Positions 41,361 to 53,698 of a stretch of DNA of 64,000 bases are shown here, piece after piece. The notes beneath the pieces are model-generated. The model made no database searches, had not been told where the DNA came from, and saw only the letters and a program-made list of their open reading frames with translations. The first letter of the stretch is position 1. Each line of letters opens with the position of its first letter. Both the position numbers and the translations under genes were made by a program. The stretch covers positions 62,001 to 126,000 of the forward strand of contig NZ_JWLI01000016.1 in assembly GCF_000813965.1 (NCBI RefSeq). Reading direction: 5' to 3'. This DNA is from Leisingera sp. ANG-M7 (lineage in GTDB: Bacteria; Pseudomonadota; Alphaproteobacteria; Rhodobacterales; Rhodobacteraceae).

Positions 41361-43145
41361 TTACTGATCTTGCGGGATCACCCGCAGGCCCAGCTCCATC
41401 AGCTGCTCGCTCAACGGCTCGGAAGGCGCCGACATCATCAGATCCTCGGCGCGCTGGTTCATCGGGAACATGATGACCTCGCGAATGTTGGCCTCATCGG
41501 CCAGCAGCATCACCATGCGGTCGATGCCGGCCGCGCAGCCGCCGTGCGGCGGGGCGCCGTACTGGAAGGCGTTGACCATACCGCCAAAGCGCTTCTTGAC
41601 TTCATCCTCGCCGTAGCCGGCGATTTCAAAGGCCTTGAACATGATTTCCGGCTTGTGGTTCCGGATCGCGCCGGAGACCAGCTCATAACCGTTGCAGGCG
41701 AGGTCGTACTGGTAGCCCTTGACCGCCAGCGGGTCGGACAGCAGCGCGTCCATGCCGCCCTGCGGCATCGAGAACGGGTTGTGCTCGAAATCGATCTTGC
41801 CGGTTTCCTCGTCCTTCTCGTAGATCGGGAAGTCGACGATCCAGGCAAAGGCGAAGCGGTCTTTGTCGATAAGGCCCAGCTCCTCGCCGATCACAGTGCG
41901 GGCCTTGCCCGCGACGCCTTCAAACGCCTTCGGCTTGCCGCCCAGGAAGAAGGCCGCGTCGCCGACACCCAAGCCCAGCTGCTGGCGGATCGCCTCGGTG
42001 CGCTCCGGGCCGATGTTCTTGGCCAGCGGGCCTGCGGCCTCGATCCCCTCGCCCTGGTCGCGCCAGAAGATATAGCCCATGCCCGGCAGGCCTTCGCCCT
42101 GGGCGAACTTGTTCATCCGGTCGCAGAACTTGCGGGAACCGCCGGTCGGCGCCGGGATGGCGCGGATTTCAGTGCCTTCGTTTTCCAGAAGGTTCGCGAA
42201 GATCGCGAAACCCGAGCCGCGGAAATGCTCGGAGCAGTCCTGCATCTTGATCGGGTTGCGCAGGTCGGGCTTGTCAGTGCCGTACCATTTGGCGGCATCC
42301 TTGTAGGAGATCTGCGGCCAGTCGGCGGCGGCGTCCACCTTGCGGCCCTGCCCGAATTCCTCGAACACGCCCGCCATCACCGGCGCGATGGTGTCAAACA
42401 CGTCCTGCTGTGTGACAAAGGACATTTCCATGTCGAGCTGGTAGAAATCCGCGGGCGAGCGGTCAGCGCGCGGGTCCTCGTCGCGGAAGCAGGGCGCGAT
42501 CTGGAAATACTTGTCAAAGCCCGAGACCATCATCAGCTGCTTGAACTGCTGCGGCGCCTGCGGCAGCGCGTAGAACTTGCCCGGGTGCAGCCGCGACGGC
42601 ACCAGGAAGTCGCGCGCGCCCTCGGGCGACGACGCGGTGATGATCGGGGTCTGGTATTCGTTGAAGCCGATGTCCCACATGCGCTTGCGGATCGACTGGA
42701 TCATGTTGGAGCGCAGCACCATGTTCTTCTGCATCTTCTCGCGCCGCAGGTCCAGGTAGCGGTAGCGCAGGCGGGTTTCCTCGGGGTATTCCTGCTCGCC
42801 GAAGACCATCAGCGGCAGTTCCTCGGATTTGCCCAGAACTTCGATGTCCCGGATGAAGACCTCGATCTCGCCAGTGGAGATTTTCGGGTTCACCAGGCTC
42901 TCGTCGCGGGCCATGACATTGCCGTCGATGCGGATGCACCATTCGCTGCGGACCTTCTCAATTTCGGCAAAGACCGGGCTGTCCGGGTCAGCCATGACCT
43001 GAGTGACGCCGTAGTGGTCGCGCAGGTCGATGAACAACAACCCGCCGTGGTCGCGGACGCGGTGCACCCAGCCCGACAGGCGGACGGTTTCACCGACGTT
43101 GGATTTGTTCAGTTCGGCGCAGGTGTGGCTGCGGTAGGCGTGCAT
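41361..43145 (-). CDS. aspS: Aspartate-tRNA ligase
   Basis: A 594-residue class-II aminoacyl-tRNA synthetase of the bacterial type. The N-terminal OB fold has [20 protein letters not shown]. Class-II motif 2 reads [10 protein letters not shown], and motif 3 lies in the C-terminal [10 protein letters not shown]. The bacterial GAD insertion falls between them. [12 protein letters not shown] is taken as the start because AAAGG precedes it; 31 further upstream codons are open but unlike the family. Roseobacters use the Gat amidotransferase for some tRNAs, so it may be non-discriminating; this was not tested. Confidence 0.97.
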   Translation of the reverse strand: MHAYRSHTCAELNKSNVGETVRLSGWVHRVRDHGGLLFIDLRDHYGVTQVMADPDSPVFAEIEKVRSEWCIRIDGNVMARDESLVNPKISTGEIEVFIRDIEVLGKSEELPLMVFGEQEYPEETRLRYRYLDLRREKMQKNMVLRSNMIQSIRKRMWDIGFNEYQTPIITASSPEGARDFLVPSRLHPGKFYALPQAPQQFKQLMMVSGFDKYFQIAPCFRDEDPRADRSPADFYQLDMEMSFVTQQDVFDTIAPVMAGVFEEFGQGRKVDAAADWPQISYKDAAKWYGTDKPDLRNPIKMQDCSEHFRGSGFAIFANLLENEGTEIRAIPAPTGGSRKFCDRMNKFAQGEGLPGMGYIFWRDQGEGIEAAGPLAKNIGPERTEAIRQQLGLGVGDAAFFLGGKPKAFEGVAGKARTVIGEELGLIDKDRFAFAWIVDFPIYEKDEETGKIDFEHNPFSMPQGGMDALLSDPLAVKGYQYDLACNGYELVSGAIRNHKPEIMFKAFEIAGYGEDEVKKRFGGMVNAFQYGAPPHGGCAAGIDRMVMLLADEANIREVIMFPMNQRAEDLMMSAPSEPLSEQLMELGLRVIPQDQ

Positions 43146-43494
43146 GGCTCGGCCTTTCGTTATGCGGGTCGCGGGTCCTTGGGGACCGTCATTCGGGAAA
43201 TGCGCAAAAGGGCGCGGAATTCGTCCGGGGTGGTACACAAGGTTGCAGCGCGCTTGTCAAGCAAACAGGGCCATTTCAGCACGGACGAACACCTGAAATC
43301 GGCGGTTCCGCACGCTATCGGGGATCTCCCGCCCCCCCCAGCCCCGCCGCTGCCGCGACGGGACCTTCAGCGTTGGGCCGGGCGCCGCGCCTGCGGCGCG
43401 GCATGCAGCGCACCGACAGGTGCGCTGCCGGGCCCAAGGACAACGGCCCGCTGGCGCCAGCCAGGGGGCCTATTGTGCGCGGGAGCACTGCCTG
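43146..43494. other. 349-bp intergenic region upstream of aspS
   Basis: It contains the aspS promoter region and the cloverleaf-like repeat at 43373-43437. No gene is seen. Confidence 0.6.
43373..43437. repeat. Cloverleaf-like element, TTGGGCC family copy B
   Basis: Outer arms TTGGGCCGGGC (43373-43383) and GCCGGGCCCAA (43427-43437) pair with one mismatch. Inside are two stems, GCCGCGCC-tgc-GGCGCGGC and GCAGCGCAC-cgacag-GTGCGCTGC. It lies 57 bp downstream of the pabC-like gene. Copy A at 38388-38426 shares the outer arms but is a single stem. Confidence 0.7.
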
Positions 43495-44148
43495 TCAGAC
43501 CAGCCGTACCGGGATCAGCCCGCGCAGCGAGTTGCCCATGTGGATGGCTTGCGCACGTTTCAGGTCCCGCAGACCCAGAACCGCCTCCCGGCACTCTCCA
43601 CGCTCCAGCATCACCTGCCGCAGAATACCCGGCAGCAGGCCGCAGGAAAGCGGCGGCGTCACCATCCGGCCGTCAGAACAGGTCACAAAGAGATTGGTTA
43701 TGGTGCCCTCGCAAACCTCGCCGCGCTGGTTCAGGAACAGCAGTTCGTCTACTCCCGCCGGCAGCGCAGCGCGCGCAGTATCATAGAGCGCGCGGCGGGT
43801 GGTCTTGTGCAGCAGCCAGAGGTCATCCGCATCAAGCCGTGTCTCCGCGATGCCGAGGCGCCATTCAGACGGGTTGTTTCCCAGCGGTCCCGTGGTCAGT
43901 TCCAATTGGCCAGCCGCATCCAGTGTCAGCCGGCAGCGCAGCGGTGCATCTCCGGCGGCCCCGGCCAGAACCGCCCGCGCCGCATCAGGATCGAAAGGAA
44001 TGCCAAACGCCGCCGCGCTGCGCGCCATCCGGGCCAGATGCGGCTGCAGGTGCCGGAACCCCTCGCCCGGATGCCAGCCCAGCGTCTCGATCAGGCGGAA
44101 AGCGGGATCGTTCTGGATGGCGTCACGCGGGCGAACCGGGCTTTCCAT
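43495..44148 (-). CDS. pabC: Aminotransferase class IV, probable aminodeoxychorismate lyase
   Basis: A 217-residue PLP enzyme of fold type IV. The PLP Lys is in LLHKTTRRALY, and the substrate-side Glu is in GEVCEGTITNLF. It probably converts aminodeoxychorismate to p-aminobenzoate for folate. The assignment rests mainly on its position: its start lies inside the 3' end of pabB (58-bp overlap), with AGGAAG in front. Branched-chain or D-amino-acid transaminase functions are less likely. It is shorter than typical PabC (about 270 residues). Confidence 0.85.
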   Translation of the reverse strand: MESPVRPRDAIQNDPAFRLIETLGWHPGEGFRHLQPHLARMARSAAAFGIPFDPDAARAVLAGAAGDAPLRCRLTLDAAGQLELTTGPLGNNPSEWRLGIAETRLDADDLWLLHKTTRRALYDTARAALPAGVDELLFLNQRGEVCEGTITNLFVTCSDGRMVTPPLSCGLLPGILRQVMLERGECREAVLGLRDLKRAQAIHMGNSLRGLIPVRLV

Positions 44149-45242
44149 AGCGCTTCCTCATATTCTGATTCCGCGGTGCTGTCCCAGACCACGCCGCCGC
44201 CCACGTTGAGCGTCGCGCGGCCGTCTTCCAGCATCAGGGTGCGGATTGCCACGTTGAACTCGGACGATCCATCCGGCGCCGCCCAGCCGATGGTGCCGCA
44301 ATAGATGTCGCGCGCCCAGGGTTCCAGCTCTGCCAGGATCTCCATCGACCGGATTTTGGGCGCCCCGGTAATGGAGCCGCAGGGAAACAGCGCTGCAAAT
44401 ATAGCCGCCAGGCCGGCATCAGGCCGCAATTTCGCCCGCACCAGCGAGACCATCTGATGAACGGTGGCATAGCTCTCGACCGCAAACAGCTCCGGCACAT
44501 GCACCGAGCCGGTCTGCGCCACGCGGCTGATGTCATTGCGCAAGAGGTCGACGATCATCAGGTTTTCGGCGCGGTTCTTCTCATCCTGGCGCAGGAAGTC
44601 GCGCCGGCGGGCGTCCTCGACCGGATCGTCGCTGCGGGGCTGGGTGCCCTTCATCGGACGGGTTTCGATCACACCATCTGCATCGGTGCGAAAGAACAGC
44701 TCCGGAGAGCGCGACAACAGGTCCGGCAGCCCGTCCTGTTCGACCAGAACGCCGTGGCCCACCGCCTGTTTCGCCTGCAGCGCGGCATAAAGCTCCTCAG
44801 AGGTGCCGTAGGCCTGTGCATCAATCGGGAAGGTCAGGTTGGCCTGATAGATGTCACCCTTGCCGATGTTGCGTTTCACCTCAGTGAAGGCCTCAGTGTA
44901 ACGCTCCTGGCCCCAACGAGGGGTAATACCCTCGAGACCCGCATCGCTCCCCCGCGGCCGGGCGCTGCCCTCTGTGTCTGATTGCAGCGGTTCTTCATAA
45001 ACCCCGAAGCAGATCAGCGGCAGCCGCCGCCCCTCAGGCATCCGTGCCGCCAGTTTCGGCTCCAGTGCGTAGCCCAGCTCATAAGACGCATAGCCCGCCA
45101 GCCAGTGCCCGGCGTTCCGCGCCGAATCCAGCGCCGCCAGCGCGGCAGGCACCTCTTCCGGCCCGTCCGCGCGGATCATGCGCAGCGGCTGGTCAAAGCA
45201 TGTGCCAGCCCCCTTGGGGCCCCGGTCAAAGCGAATCCGCAC
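44091..45242 (-). CDS. pabB: Aminodeoxychorismate synthase component I
   Basis: A 383-residue chorismate-binding enzyme that aminates chorismate in folate synthesis, using ammonia from a PabA subunit. TRPMKGT carries the Lys that forms the covalent intermediate in PabB (PIKGT in E. coli; PIAGT in anthranilate synthase). KNRAENLMIVDLLRND, SITGAPKIRSMEI and the closing GGGVVWDSTAESEYEE are catalytic. It is shorter than E. coli PabB, with a trimmed N-terminal domain. It overlaps pabC at the 3' end. Confidence 0.93.
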   Translation of the reverse strand: MRIRFDRGPKGAGTCFDQPLRMIRADGPEEVPAALAALDSARNAGHWLAGYASYELGYALEPKLAARMPEGRRLPLICFGVYEEPLQSDTEGSARPRGSDAGLEGITPRWGQERYTEAFTEVKRNIGKGDIYQANLTFPIDAQAYGTSEELYAALQAKQAVGHGVLVEQDGLPDLLSRSPELFFRTDADGVIETRPMKGTQPRSDDPVEDARRRDFLRQDEKNRAENLMIVDLLRNDISRVAQTGSVHVPELFAVESYATVHQMVSLVRAKLRPDAGLAAIFAALFPCGSITGAPKIRSMEILAELEPWARDIYCGTIGWAAPDGSSEFNVAIRTLMLEDGRATLNVGGGVVWDSTAESEYEEALWKARFARVTPSRTIPLSA

Positions 45243-45341
45243 TGAAAAAACCTCCGCGAGTTTCTTGCCCCCACATATATCTGTTCGCTATGCGAACAAA
45301 AGGGGTGGATGCGGCATTTCCAATTCCGTTTCCGATACCCC

Positions 45342-45369
45342 TTGAACCTTTCGGCGCGGTCCCTATAAC
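45342..45369 (+). promoter_or_regulatory. Putative sigma-70 promoter of carB
   Basis: TTGAAC (45342-45347) and TATAAC (45364-45369) are 16 bp apart. They differ from the consensus hexamers by two and one bases, and lie 74 bp before the carB start. Confidence 0.55.
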
Positions 45370-45443
45370 GCAGGACAATTTGGGCGCACGCCAGCGCCCG
45401 TGATTCAAAGCCTGCTCGCGCGAAAAACCAAAGGAAGCCTGCC

Positions 45444-48800
<3,357 letters not shown>

Positions 48801-48836
48801 TCCCCCGCAGACGCCCTGCCGTCACGGATTGAAACA

Positions 48837-48867
48837 GAAAAGCCCCGGGAATTCCCGGGGCTTTTTG
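48837..48867 (+). terminator. Terminator after carB
   Basis: AGCCCCGGG-aatt-CCCGGGGCT (48841-48862), perfect 9-bp stem, followed by TTTTT. It lies 40 bp past the carB stop. Confidence 0.92.
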
Positions 48868-48898
48868 CTTTGCGGTGTGGCCTTGCCGCCGGACATGG

Positions 48899-48931
48899 AA
48901 ACAGCCCCGGGGGAACCAAGCGGGGCTGTTT
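48899..48931 (-). terminator. Probable terminator after the serine protease gene
   Basis: AAACAGCCCC (48899-48908) and GGGGCTGTTT (48922-48931) pair perfectly with a 13-nt loop. On the minus strand the stem ends in TTT. It lies 53 bp past the protease gene, back to back with the carB terminator. Confidence 0.65.
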
Positions 48932-48983
48932 CGCATTCTGATGCCACGCTCTGGCAGCAACAGTATCTGTACTCAGGCCTGAC

Positions 48984-49703
48984 TCAGCCCGCCTGACGGA
49001 TCAGCGCCTGCAGCTCATGCCCCAGCGGCGCTGCCAGCGACACCCCCCTGCCGCTCATCCGCGCCTTGGAGGAGATCACCGACACAAGCTGAGGCAGCCG
49101 CCCGGGCCGCGTCTGCAGCACCGGAGAGCCGGAGGCGCCGTAATCCACTCGGCAGGTGGTAATGACCGAGCTCTGGCGCGCCGCAATCACTTGACAGGCG
49201 CTTTGCAGCCGGGGTGAGGTGGCGTGGCTGTGCGAATAGGACATCACGTCCACATGCGCGCCCTTCTGCGGTGCAGCCGCCAGTGACAGCGGGCGGACAA
49301 CATCGCCGCTGATCGCCCGGTCCAGGCGCAGCACGGCAATGTCGGTGCCGGTCTGGAACTGGCTGGTCTGGCCATGGCGGTAGCCGGGATGGATCACCGC
49401 CTTGGCCACCTTGCGCGCGGCTTTGGACTGGCGGCCGTTGAGGCCTGCCTCGAATTTGATCCTGTTCGGATTCACCTTGCGGCCGTTGCGGATATCGAAC
49501 ATGCAATGGGCCGCGGTCAGGACCAGATCAGGCGCAATCAGCGTGGCCGTGCACATCGCACGCCCGCCGATGTTCAGACGGCCCACCGCCTGCCAGCCCG
49601 GGACCGTCTGTACTGCGGCCACCTGCCCCCCTGCGGCGGCGGCGCCTGAGCTGCACAGGCCGGCAACGGCTACGACAGCGGCAATTCCCAGTAGTCGTCT
49701 CAT
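48984..49703 (-). CDS. Secreted trypsin/V8-like serine protease
   Basis: A 239-residue protein with a Sec signal peptide (MRRLLGIAAVVAVAGLCSSG). The S1-fold triad is His in LTAAHCMFD, Asp in GTDIAVLRLD and Ser in YGASGSPVL. The GxSGSP form resembles V8/glutamyl-endopeptidase and HtrA-like enzymes rather than trypsin (GDSGGP). Four Cys could form two disulfides. The ATG at 49703 follows GGAGTGAG and puts the signal peptide at the N terminus; the longer open frame is rejected. Periplasmic or secreted. Confidence 0.88.
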   Translation of the reverse strand: MRRLLGIAAVVAVAGLCSSGAAAAGGQVAAVQTVPGWQAVGRLNIGGRAMCTATLIAPDLVLTAAHCMFDIRNGRKVNPNRIKFEAGLNGRQSKAARKVAKAVIHPGYRHGQTSQFQTGTDIAVLRLDRAISGDVVRPLSLAAAPQKGAHVDVMSYSHSHATSPRLQSACQVIAARQSSVITTCRVDYGASGSPVLQTRPGRLPQLVSVISSKARMSGRGVSLAAPLGHELQALIRQAG

Positions 49704-50203
49704 TTTACTCACTCCATGTTCCCACATCGCCAATGTCGGTGAGCTGTGAGGCTGGAATGGGGCCTGCTGAGGTGGCGCGCGGGCAGAAAGATGTGCAGAA
49801 TAAGACAGGGTTAACAGACTCTTAACAGGCAACCGTTTTGCCTCTGCCGCTGCGCGTAAACGCCTTATTTACTTAACGGGTGCCATCAAATTTCGGAAAA
49901 ACCCCTGAAAAACACGCGAAAATCCGAACTGTTTCGTTAGGAGGAAAATCCGCGGTTTTCGCTGGTTTTGCGGATTTTCCAGAGCCGCCGGTAACACAGC
50001 GGCCCATTTGCGGCGCAAATGAGCCTTAACAACCCGCTAATGAGCAGCATCCATACCGCCCAATTGCTTAACTGCCCGCCCGCACCCATGAGGCGAGCAA
50101 GGAGGCGGACAGCTCTCCTGCATCCGTCTTGAACGATCCGAAACGATGAAGCCCCGGCACTGACGGGGCTCAGTGAGTTTGGTTGCAGGCAAACGCGCCC
50201 CGC
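49704..50203. other. 500-bp intergenic region with AT-rich core and inverted repeats
   Basis: The core (about 49800-49980) is much AT-richer than the surroundings. It contains GGAAAATCCGC (49943-49953) and GCGGATTTTCC (49970-49980), a perfect 11-bp inverted repeat with a 16-nt loop, and CATTTGC-ggc-GCAAATG near 50006-50022. An AGCCCCG/CGGGGCT stem at 50151-50171 may terminate arsH. No open frame is convincing. A small RNA or regulatory region is possible. Confidence 0.5.
49943..49980. repeat. Perfect 11-bp inverted repeat in AT-rich intergenic DNA
   Basis: GGAAAATCCGC and GCGGATTTTCC flank a 16-nt T-rich loop. A related CGCGAAAATCCG lies about 30 bp upstream. Confidence 0.6.
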
Positions 50204-50932
50204 TTATTTCTGCGACACCCGCTTGTGCACCTCTTCGGCGCTTTCGATCCGCTCGGAATAGCGGTCCGTCAGGTAATCCTTGCGTCCGCGCACCAGCCAA
50301 GTGAATTTCACCAGTTCTTCCATCACATCCACCAGGCGGCGGTAGAACGGGCCGTCGGGCAGGCGCTCGCCCTCCTCGAACTCCAGCCAGGCTTTGGGGA
50401 TCGAGCTTTGGTTCGGGATTGTCAGCATCCGCATCCAGCGGCCGAGGATGCGCATCTGGTTGACGGCATTGAAACTTTGCGACCCGCCCGACACCTGCAT
50501 CACCGCCAGTGTCTTGCCTTGGGTGGTGCGGATGCCGCCCTGCAGGGACAGCGGCAGCCAGTCGATCTGCAGCTTCATGATGCCGGTCATCGCGCCGTGG
50601 CGCTCCGGGCTGGACCAGACCATGCCCTCGGACCAGACCGCCAGCTCGCGCAGCTCTGCCACCTTGGGGTGCTCTGCCGCGCCTGCATCATCAGGCAGCG
50701 GCAGGCCGGAGGGGTCAAATATCCGCGTCTCGCAACCCAAGGCCTGCAGCACCCGTGCCGCCTCCTCTGCCGCCTTGCGGGAATAGCTCACCTCGCGCAG
50801 GCTGCCGTACAGCAGCAGGATGCGCGGCGGGTGGCGCGGATCACCCGGTGCAGTCAGCAAGCCCACGTCAACCGGATGCAGCTGATCCGCCGCTATTCCG
50901 GGCAGATCGCTCAAGTCAGGGCTGTCAGGCAC
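50204..50932 (-). CDS. arsH: ArsH-type NADPH-dependent FMN reductase
   Basis: A 242-residue flavodoxin-fold protein. [21 protein letters not shown] is the FMN-phosphate loop, and the [10 protein letters not shown] and [20 protein letters not shown] motifs are characteristic of ArsH. ArsH oxidises trivalent organoarsenicals and reduces azo dyes or quinones using NADPH. No arsR, arsC or arsB lies near, so its inducer and role here are open. Its start overlaps the stop of the putative HTH-domain gene upstream by 8 bp. Confidence 0.93.
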   Translation of the reverse strand: MPDSPDLSDLPGIAADQLHPVDVGLLTAPGDPRHPPRILLLYGSLREVSYSRKAAEEAARVLQALGCETRIFDPSGLPLPDDAGAAEHPKVAELRELAVWSEGMVWSSPERHGAMTGIMKLQIDWLPLSLQGGIRTTQGKTLAVMQVSGGSQSFNAVNQMRILGRWMRMLTIPNQSSIPKAWLEFEEGERLPDGPFYRRLVDVMEELVKFTWLVRGRKDYLTDRYSERIESAEEVHKRVSQK

Positions 50933-51389
50933 TTTCTTCTTCCAGGTGCAGCTTCATGTCCAAGAGCACCTGCTGCAGCAGCACCGTTTCGCGCAGCAGG
51001 CGCTTGGCCTCGTTCACGGTGATGATGCCGTCTTCCATCGCGGCCTGGTATTCGCACATCAGCTGCGCAAACCGCTGGCTGAGGGCAATCACATCCGAAT
51101 TGACGCCGCCGCTGCGGCCGGTTTCCTCGGCACTGCCGTTGCCATTGTAGGACAGCGTGATGTTCTTCAGATCCGCCAGCGCCGAGGTCACATGCGGATA
51201 GGAGGCCGCGCTTTCCAGCTTGGCCACAGCATCCACCGGCATGAACCGGTCGGCATGTTCGGCATTGTCCGAATAATACCGGCCCAATGTGGCCTTGGAT
51301 TTGCCGGTGATCTGGCAGGCAGCTTCAATGCCCACATCCTTGACCAGCGCCTCGGTGTGCTTTTTCAGATACGTCCCGATTTCCGCCAT
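50925..51389 (-). CDS. Putative HTH-domain protein, unknown function
   Basis: A 154-residue protein. Residues 15-50 ([24 protein letters not shown] split across two helices) look like a helix-turn-helix with a following spacer rich in Asp/Glu. The C-terminal third (about 110-150) is a charged helix that may dimerise. I do not recognise the family; it is not ArsR-like, lacking metal-binding Cys. Start [11 protein letters not shown] follows CAGGAAA. The 8-bp overlap with arsH means coupled expression, so it may regulate the pair. Confidence 0.65.
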   Translation of the reverse strand: MAEIGTYLKKHTEALVKDVGIEAACQITGKSKATLGRYYSDNAEHADRFMPVDAVAKLESAASYPHVTSALADLKNITLSYNGNGSAEETGRSGGVNSDVIALSQRFAQLMCEYQAAMEDGIITVNEAKRLLRETVLLQQVLLDMKLHLEEESA

Positions 51390-51761
51390 AAATTTCCTGC
51401 CTGGCTTGACCCGCCGTGCCCCCATGGGGAACGAACCAGTTAATTTCCCATATCCGAGTTGTAGAGGAATTGCGATACCTTATCCATCCCTCAGGTTTTC
51501 AGGGATTTAGCAAGTGACATGGTGCAATTGGCATCTGTTGTCCAGTGCAAAGCAGGATGGGTGAGTGACGTCCTGCCTTTCAGGGTAATTGGTCTGCCCG
51601 GAACTTGTGCTCTCCGGGGCAAATGGCGTTGGCCGCCAAAAAGGGTTTTGTTCCACCCTGGCCGCGTCTGCCCCGGGGGGCCTTCCTGCGCCCCGGCTGA
51701 TCCGCCGCACCGTCCAAGAATCCGGTTTCCCCGGCGCCCCCATGCGGGTAAACCCGCCGCC
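51390..51761. other. 372-bp divergent region between HTH gene and tdk
   Basis: Promoters for both genes must lie here. ATCCCT (51486-51491) and AGGGAT (51501-51506) form a short inverted repeat. The frame open upstream of tdk is not family-like. Nothing else is clear. Confidence 0.5.
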
Positions 51762-52367
51762 ATGGCCAAGCTCTATTTCAACTATTCCACCATGAACGCG
51801 GGCAAGTCGACGGTGCTGCTGCAGGCGTCGCACAATTACCGCGAAAACCATATGGCAACCTACCTGCTCACCGCCCGTCTGGACGACCGCGCAGGCACCG
51901 GCAGAATCGCGTCACGCATCGGCATCGGCGAGGAAGCGGACATGTTCTCTGCCGGCGACGACCTCTATGCCCGTATCGAGGCGCGCCTGGCCCGCGGCCC
52001 GCTGGCCGCGATTTTTGTCGATGAGGCACAGTTCCTGGAGCCGGAACAGGTCTGGCAGCTGGCCCGCGTGGTCGATGACCTGCGGGTGCCGGTACTGGCT
52101 TACGGGCTGCGGGTGGATTTCCAGGGCAACCTTTTCCCCGGCTCCGCCACCCTACTGGCGCTGGCCGACGAGATGCGCGAGGTGCGCACTATCTGCCATT
52201 GCGGCAAGAAGGCCACGATGGTGGTGCGCCAGGATGATCAGGGCCAGGTGCTGACCGAGGGCGACCAGGTGCAGATCGGCGGCAATGAAACCTATGTCTC
52301 GCTCTGCCGCCGTCATTGGCGCGAGGCGGTGGGCGATACCCCCAAAGACAGAACAGCCGCCCCATAG
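51762..52367 (+). CDS. tdk: Thymidine kinase
   Basis: A 201-residue type-II thymidine kinase that phosphorylates thymidine in nucleoside salvage. The P-loop is MNAGKST at residues 11-17, the Mg-site DEAQF lies near residue 88, and the lasso zinc site uses CHCG and CRRH. MAKLYFNYSTMNAGKS is the family's N terminus, so the ATG at 51762 is chosen although no ribosome site is evident. The stop codon lies inside a stem-loop (52354-52375). Confidence 0.96.
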   Translation: MAKLYFNYSTMNAGKSTVLLQASHNYRENHMATYLLTARLDDRAGTGRIASRIGIGEEADMFSAGDDLYARIEARLARGPLAAIFVDEAQFLEPEQVWQLARVVDDLRVPVLAYGLRVDFQGNLFPGSATLLALADEMREVRTICHCGKKATMVVRQDDQGQVLTEGDQVQIGGNETYVSLCRRHWREAVGDTPKDRTAAP

Positions 52368-52375
52368 GGCGGCTG
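52354..52375. terminator. Hairpin at the tdk / dehydrogenase convergent junction
   Basis: CAGCCGCCC (52354-52362) and GGGCGGCTG (52367-52375) pair perfectly around CATA. It overlaps the tdk stop codon and lacks a long T-tract, so termination is only probable. Confidence 0.5.
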
Positions 52376-52404
52376 CATCATTCCGGCCGCACGACCAGCT
52401 CGGC

Positions 52405-53358
52405 TTAAACCCGGTTTGGCAATTCAGCCCCGGCCAGATAGGCCGCGACATTGTCCAGCGCCATATGGCCCATGTTGCTGCGCACTTCCTCGGTCGCGGT
52501 GCCCAGATGCGGCAACAGGGTCGCGTTGTCCAGATCGATCAGCGCCTGCGGCACCTTGGGCTCGAACTCATAGACGTCCAGACCCGCGCCGCCGATGCGG
52601 CGGTTCTGCAGCGCCTCGATCAGCGCCGCCTCCTCCACCACTTCGCCGCGGGCGATGTTGATCAGATGCGCATGGGGCTGCATGGCGTTCAGCACTTCGG
52701 CGTTGATCAGATGCGTGGTCTCAGGCCCGCCCGGCACCGCCACCACCAGGAAATCCACTTCGCCCGCCATGGCAATCAGGCTCTCGGCCCGGTCCGCCGG
52801 GAAGTCCAGCTCCTTGGGGGAACGCGCCACATAAGACACATCCATGCCGAACCCGAAATGGCAGCGCCGCGCAATCGCCTGGCCGATGCGGCCCATGCCC
52901 GCGATACCGACGCGTTTGCCGGTGGCGTGCAGCCCCAGCATCTGGGTCGGGTGCCAGCCCTCCCAATCGCCCTTGCGCAGCATCCGCTCGCCCTCGGAAG
53001 CGCGGCGCGCCGACATTAGGATCAGCGTCATCGCGATATCGGCGGTGGCATCGGTCACCGCGCCGGGCGTGTTGGTCACCTCGACACCGGCCGCCCGCGC
53101 GGCCTCGACGTCGATATGGTTGTAGCCGACGCCGAAATTGGCCAGCAGCTTGCAGCGGGGCGTGCCCGCCTTGGCAAAAATCTCTGCCGTGAACTTGTCG
53201 CCAAGCGTCGGGACCACGATGTCGAACTCGGACAATGCGCGCAGCATCTCCGCCTCGCTCATCACCGCATTGGTCTCGCGGATTTCCAGATCGGCAAACG
53301 CCTCCCGCGCCCGTGCCGTGACCGCTGCCGTCATCGGCCGCGCAATCCAGATTTTCAT
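52405..53358 (-). CDS. D-2-hydroxyacid dehydrogenase (glyoxylate/hydroxypyruvate reductase type)
   Basis: A 317-residue NAD(P)-dependent enzyme. The nucleotide fold is GMGRIGQAIARR; the catalytic set is Arg in NIARGEVV, Glu in the GLDVYEFEP region and His in LPHLGTAT. It matches GyaR-like 2-hydroxyacid dehydrogenases, which reduce glyoxylate or hydroxypyruvate. The start is MKIWIARPMTAAV; it lies one base after the csaA stop. It ends the unit proC-csaA-dehydrogenase. Confidence 0.92.
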   Translation of the reverse strand: MKIWIARPMTAAVTARAREAFADLEIRETNAVMSEAEMLRALSEFDIVVPTLGDKFTAEIFAKAGTPRCKLLANFGVGYNHIDVEAARAAGVEVTNTPGAVTDATADIAMTLILMSARRASEGERMLRKGDWEGWHPTQMLGLHATGKRVGIAGMGRIGQAIARRCHFGFGMDVSYVARSPKELDFPADRAESLIAMAGEVDFLVVAVPGGPETTHLINAEVLNAMQPHAHLINIARGEVVEEAALIEALQNRRIGGAGLDVYEFEPKVPQALIDLDNATLLPHLGTATEEVRSNMGHMALDNVAAYLAGAELPNRV

Positions 53359-53359
53359 T

Positions 53360-53698
53360 TCAGTGCATCCTCCCGCCCAGCGGGACCTGTCCATCGGGGC
53401 CCGCCAGGAATATCTCTCCGTTTTCATCCGGCAGGCCCAGAACCAGGATCTCTGACATGAACTTGCCGATCTGCCGCGGCGGGAAGTTTACGACGGCCAG
53501 AACCTGCTTGCCCACCAGCGTTTCCGGCATGTAATGCGCCGTAATCTGCGCTGAGCTCTTTTTTACGCCAATATCCGGCCCGAAATCGACCCAGAGCTTG
53601 ATTGCCGGCTTGCGCGCCTCGGGAAACGGCTCCGCACGGATGATTTCGCCGACGCGGATGTCAACCTTCATGAAGTCGTCGAAATTGATCTCAGCCAT
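53360..53698 (-). CDS. csaA: tRNA-binding protein CsaA
   Basis: A 112-residue OB-fold protein. FDDFMKVDIRVGEI begins the tRNA-binding domain, and QVLAVVNFPPRQIGKFMSEILVLG is the family signature. CsaA is a small dimeric tRNA-binding protein with reported chaperone-like activity in Bacillus. Its start overlaps the proC stop by 8 bp and its stop nearly abuts the dehydrogenase start, so the three are one operon. Confidence 0.93.
   Translation of the reverse strand: MAEINFDDFMKVDIRVGEIIRAEPFPEARKPAIKLWVDFGPDIGVKKSSAQITAHYMPETLVGKQVLAVVNFPPRQIGKFMSEILVLGLPDENGEIFLAGPDGQVPLGGRMH

Noticed and set aside
41370-44150. Very long open frame (about 926 codons) on the plus strand across aspS and pabC
   Set aside because: aspS and the pabC-like gene on the minus strand have clear motifs; the antisense frame is rich in His, Arg, Gln and Ala, with no domain.
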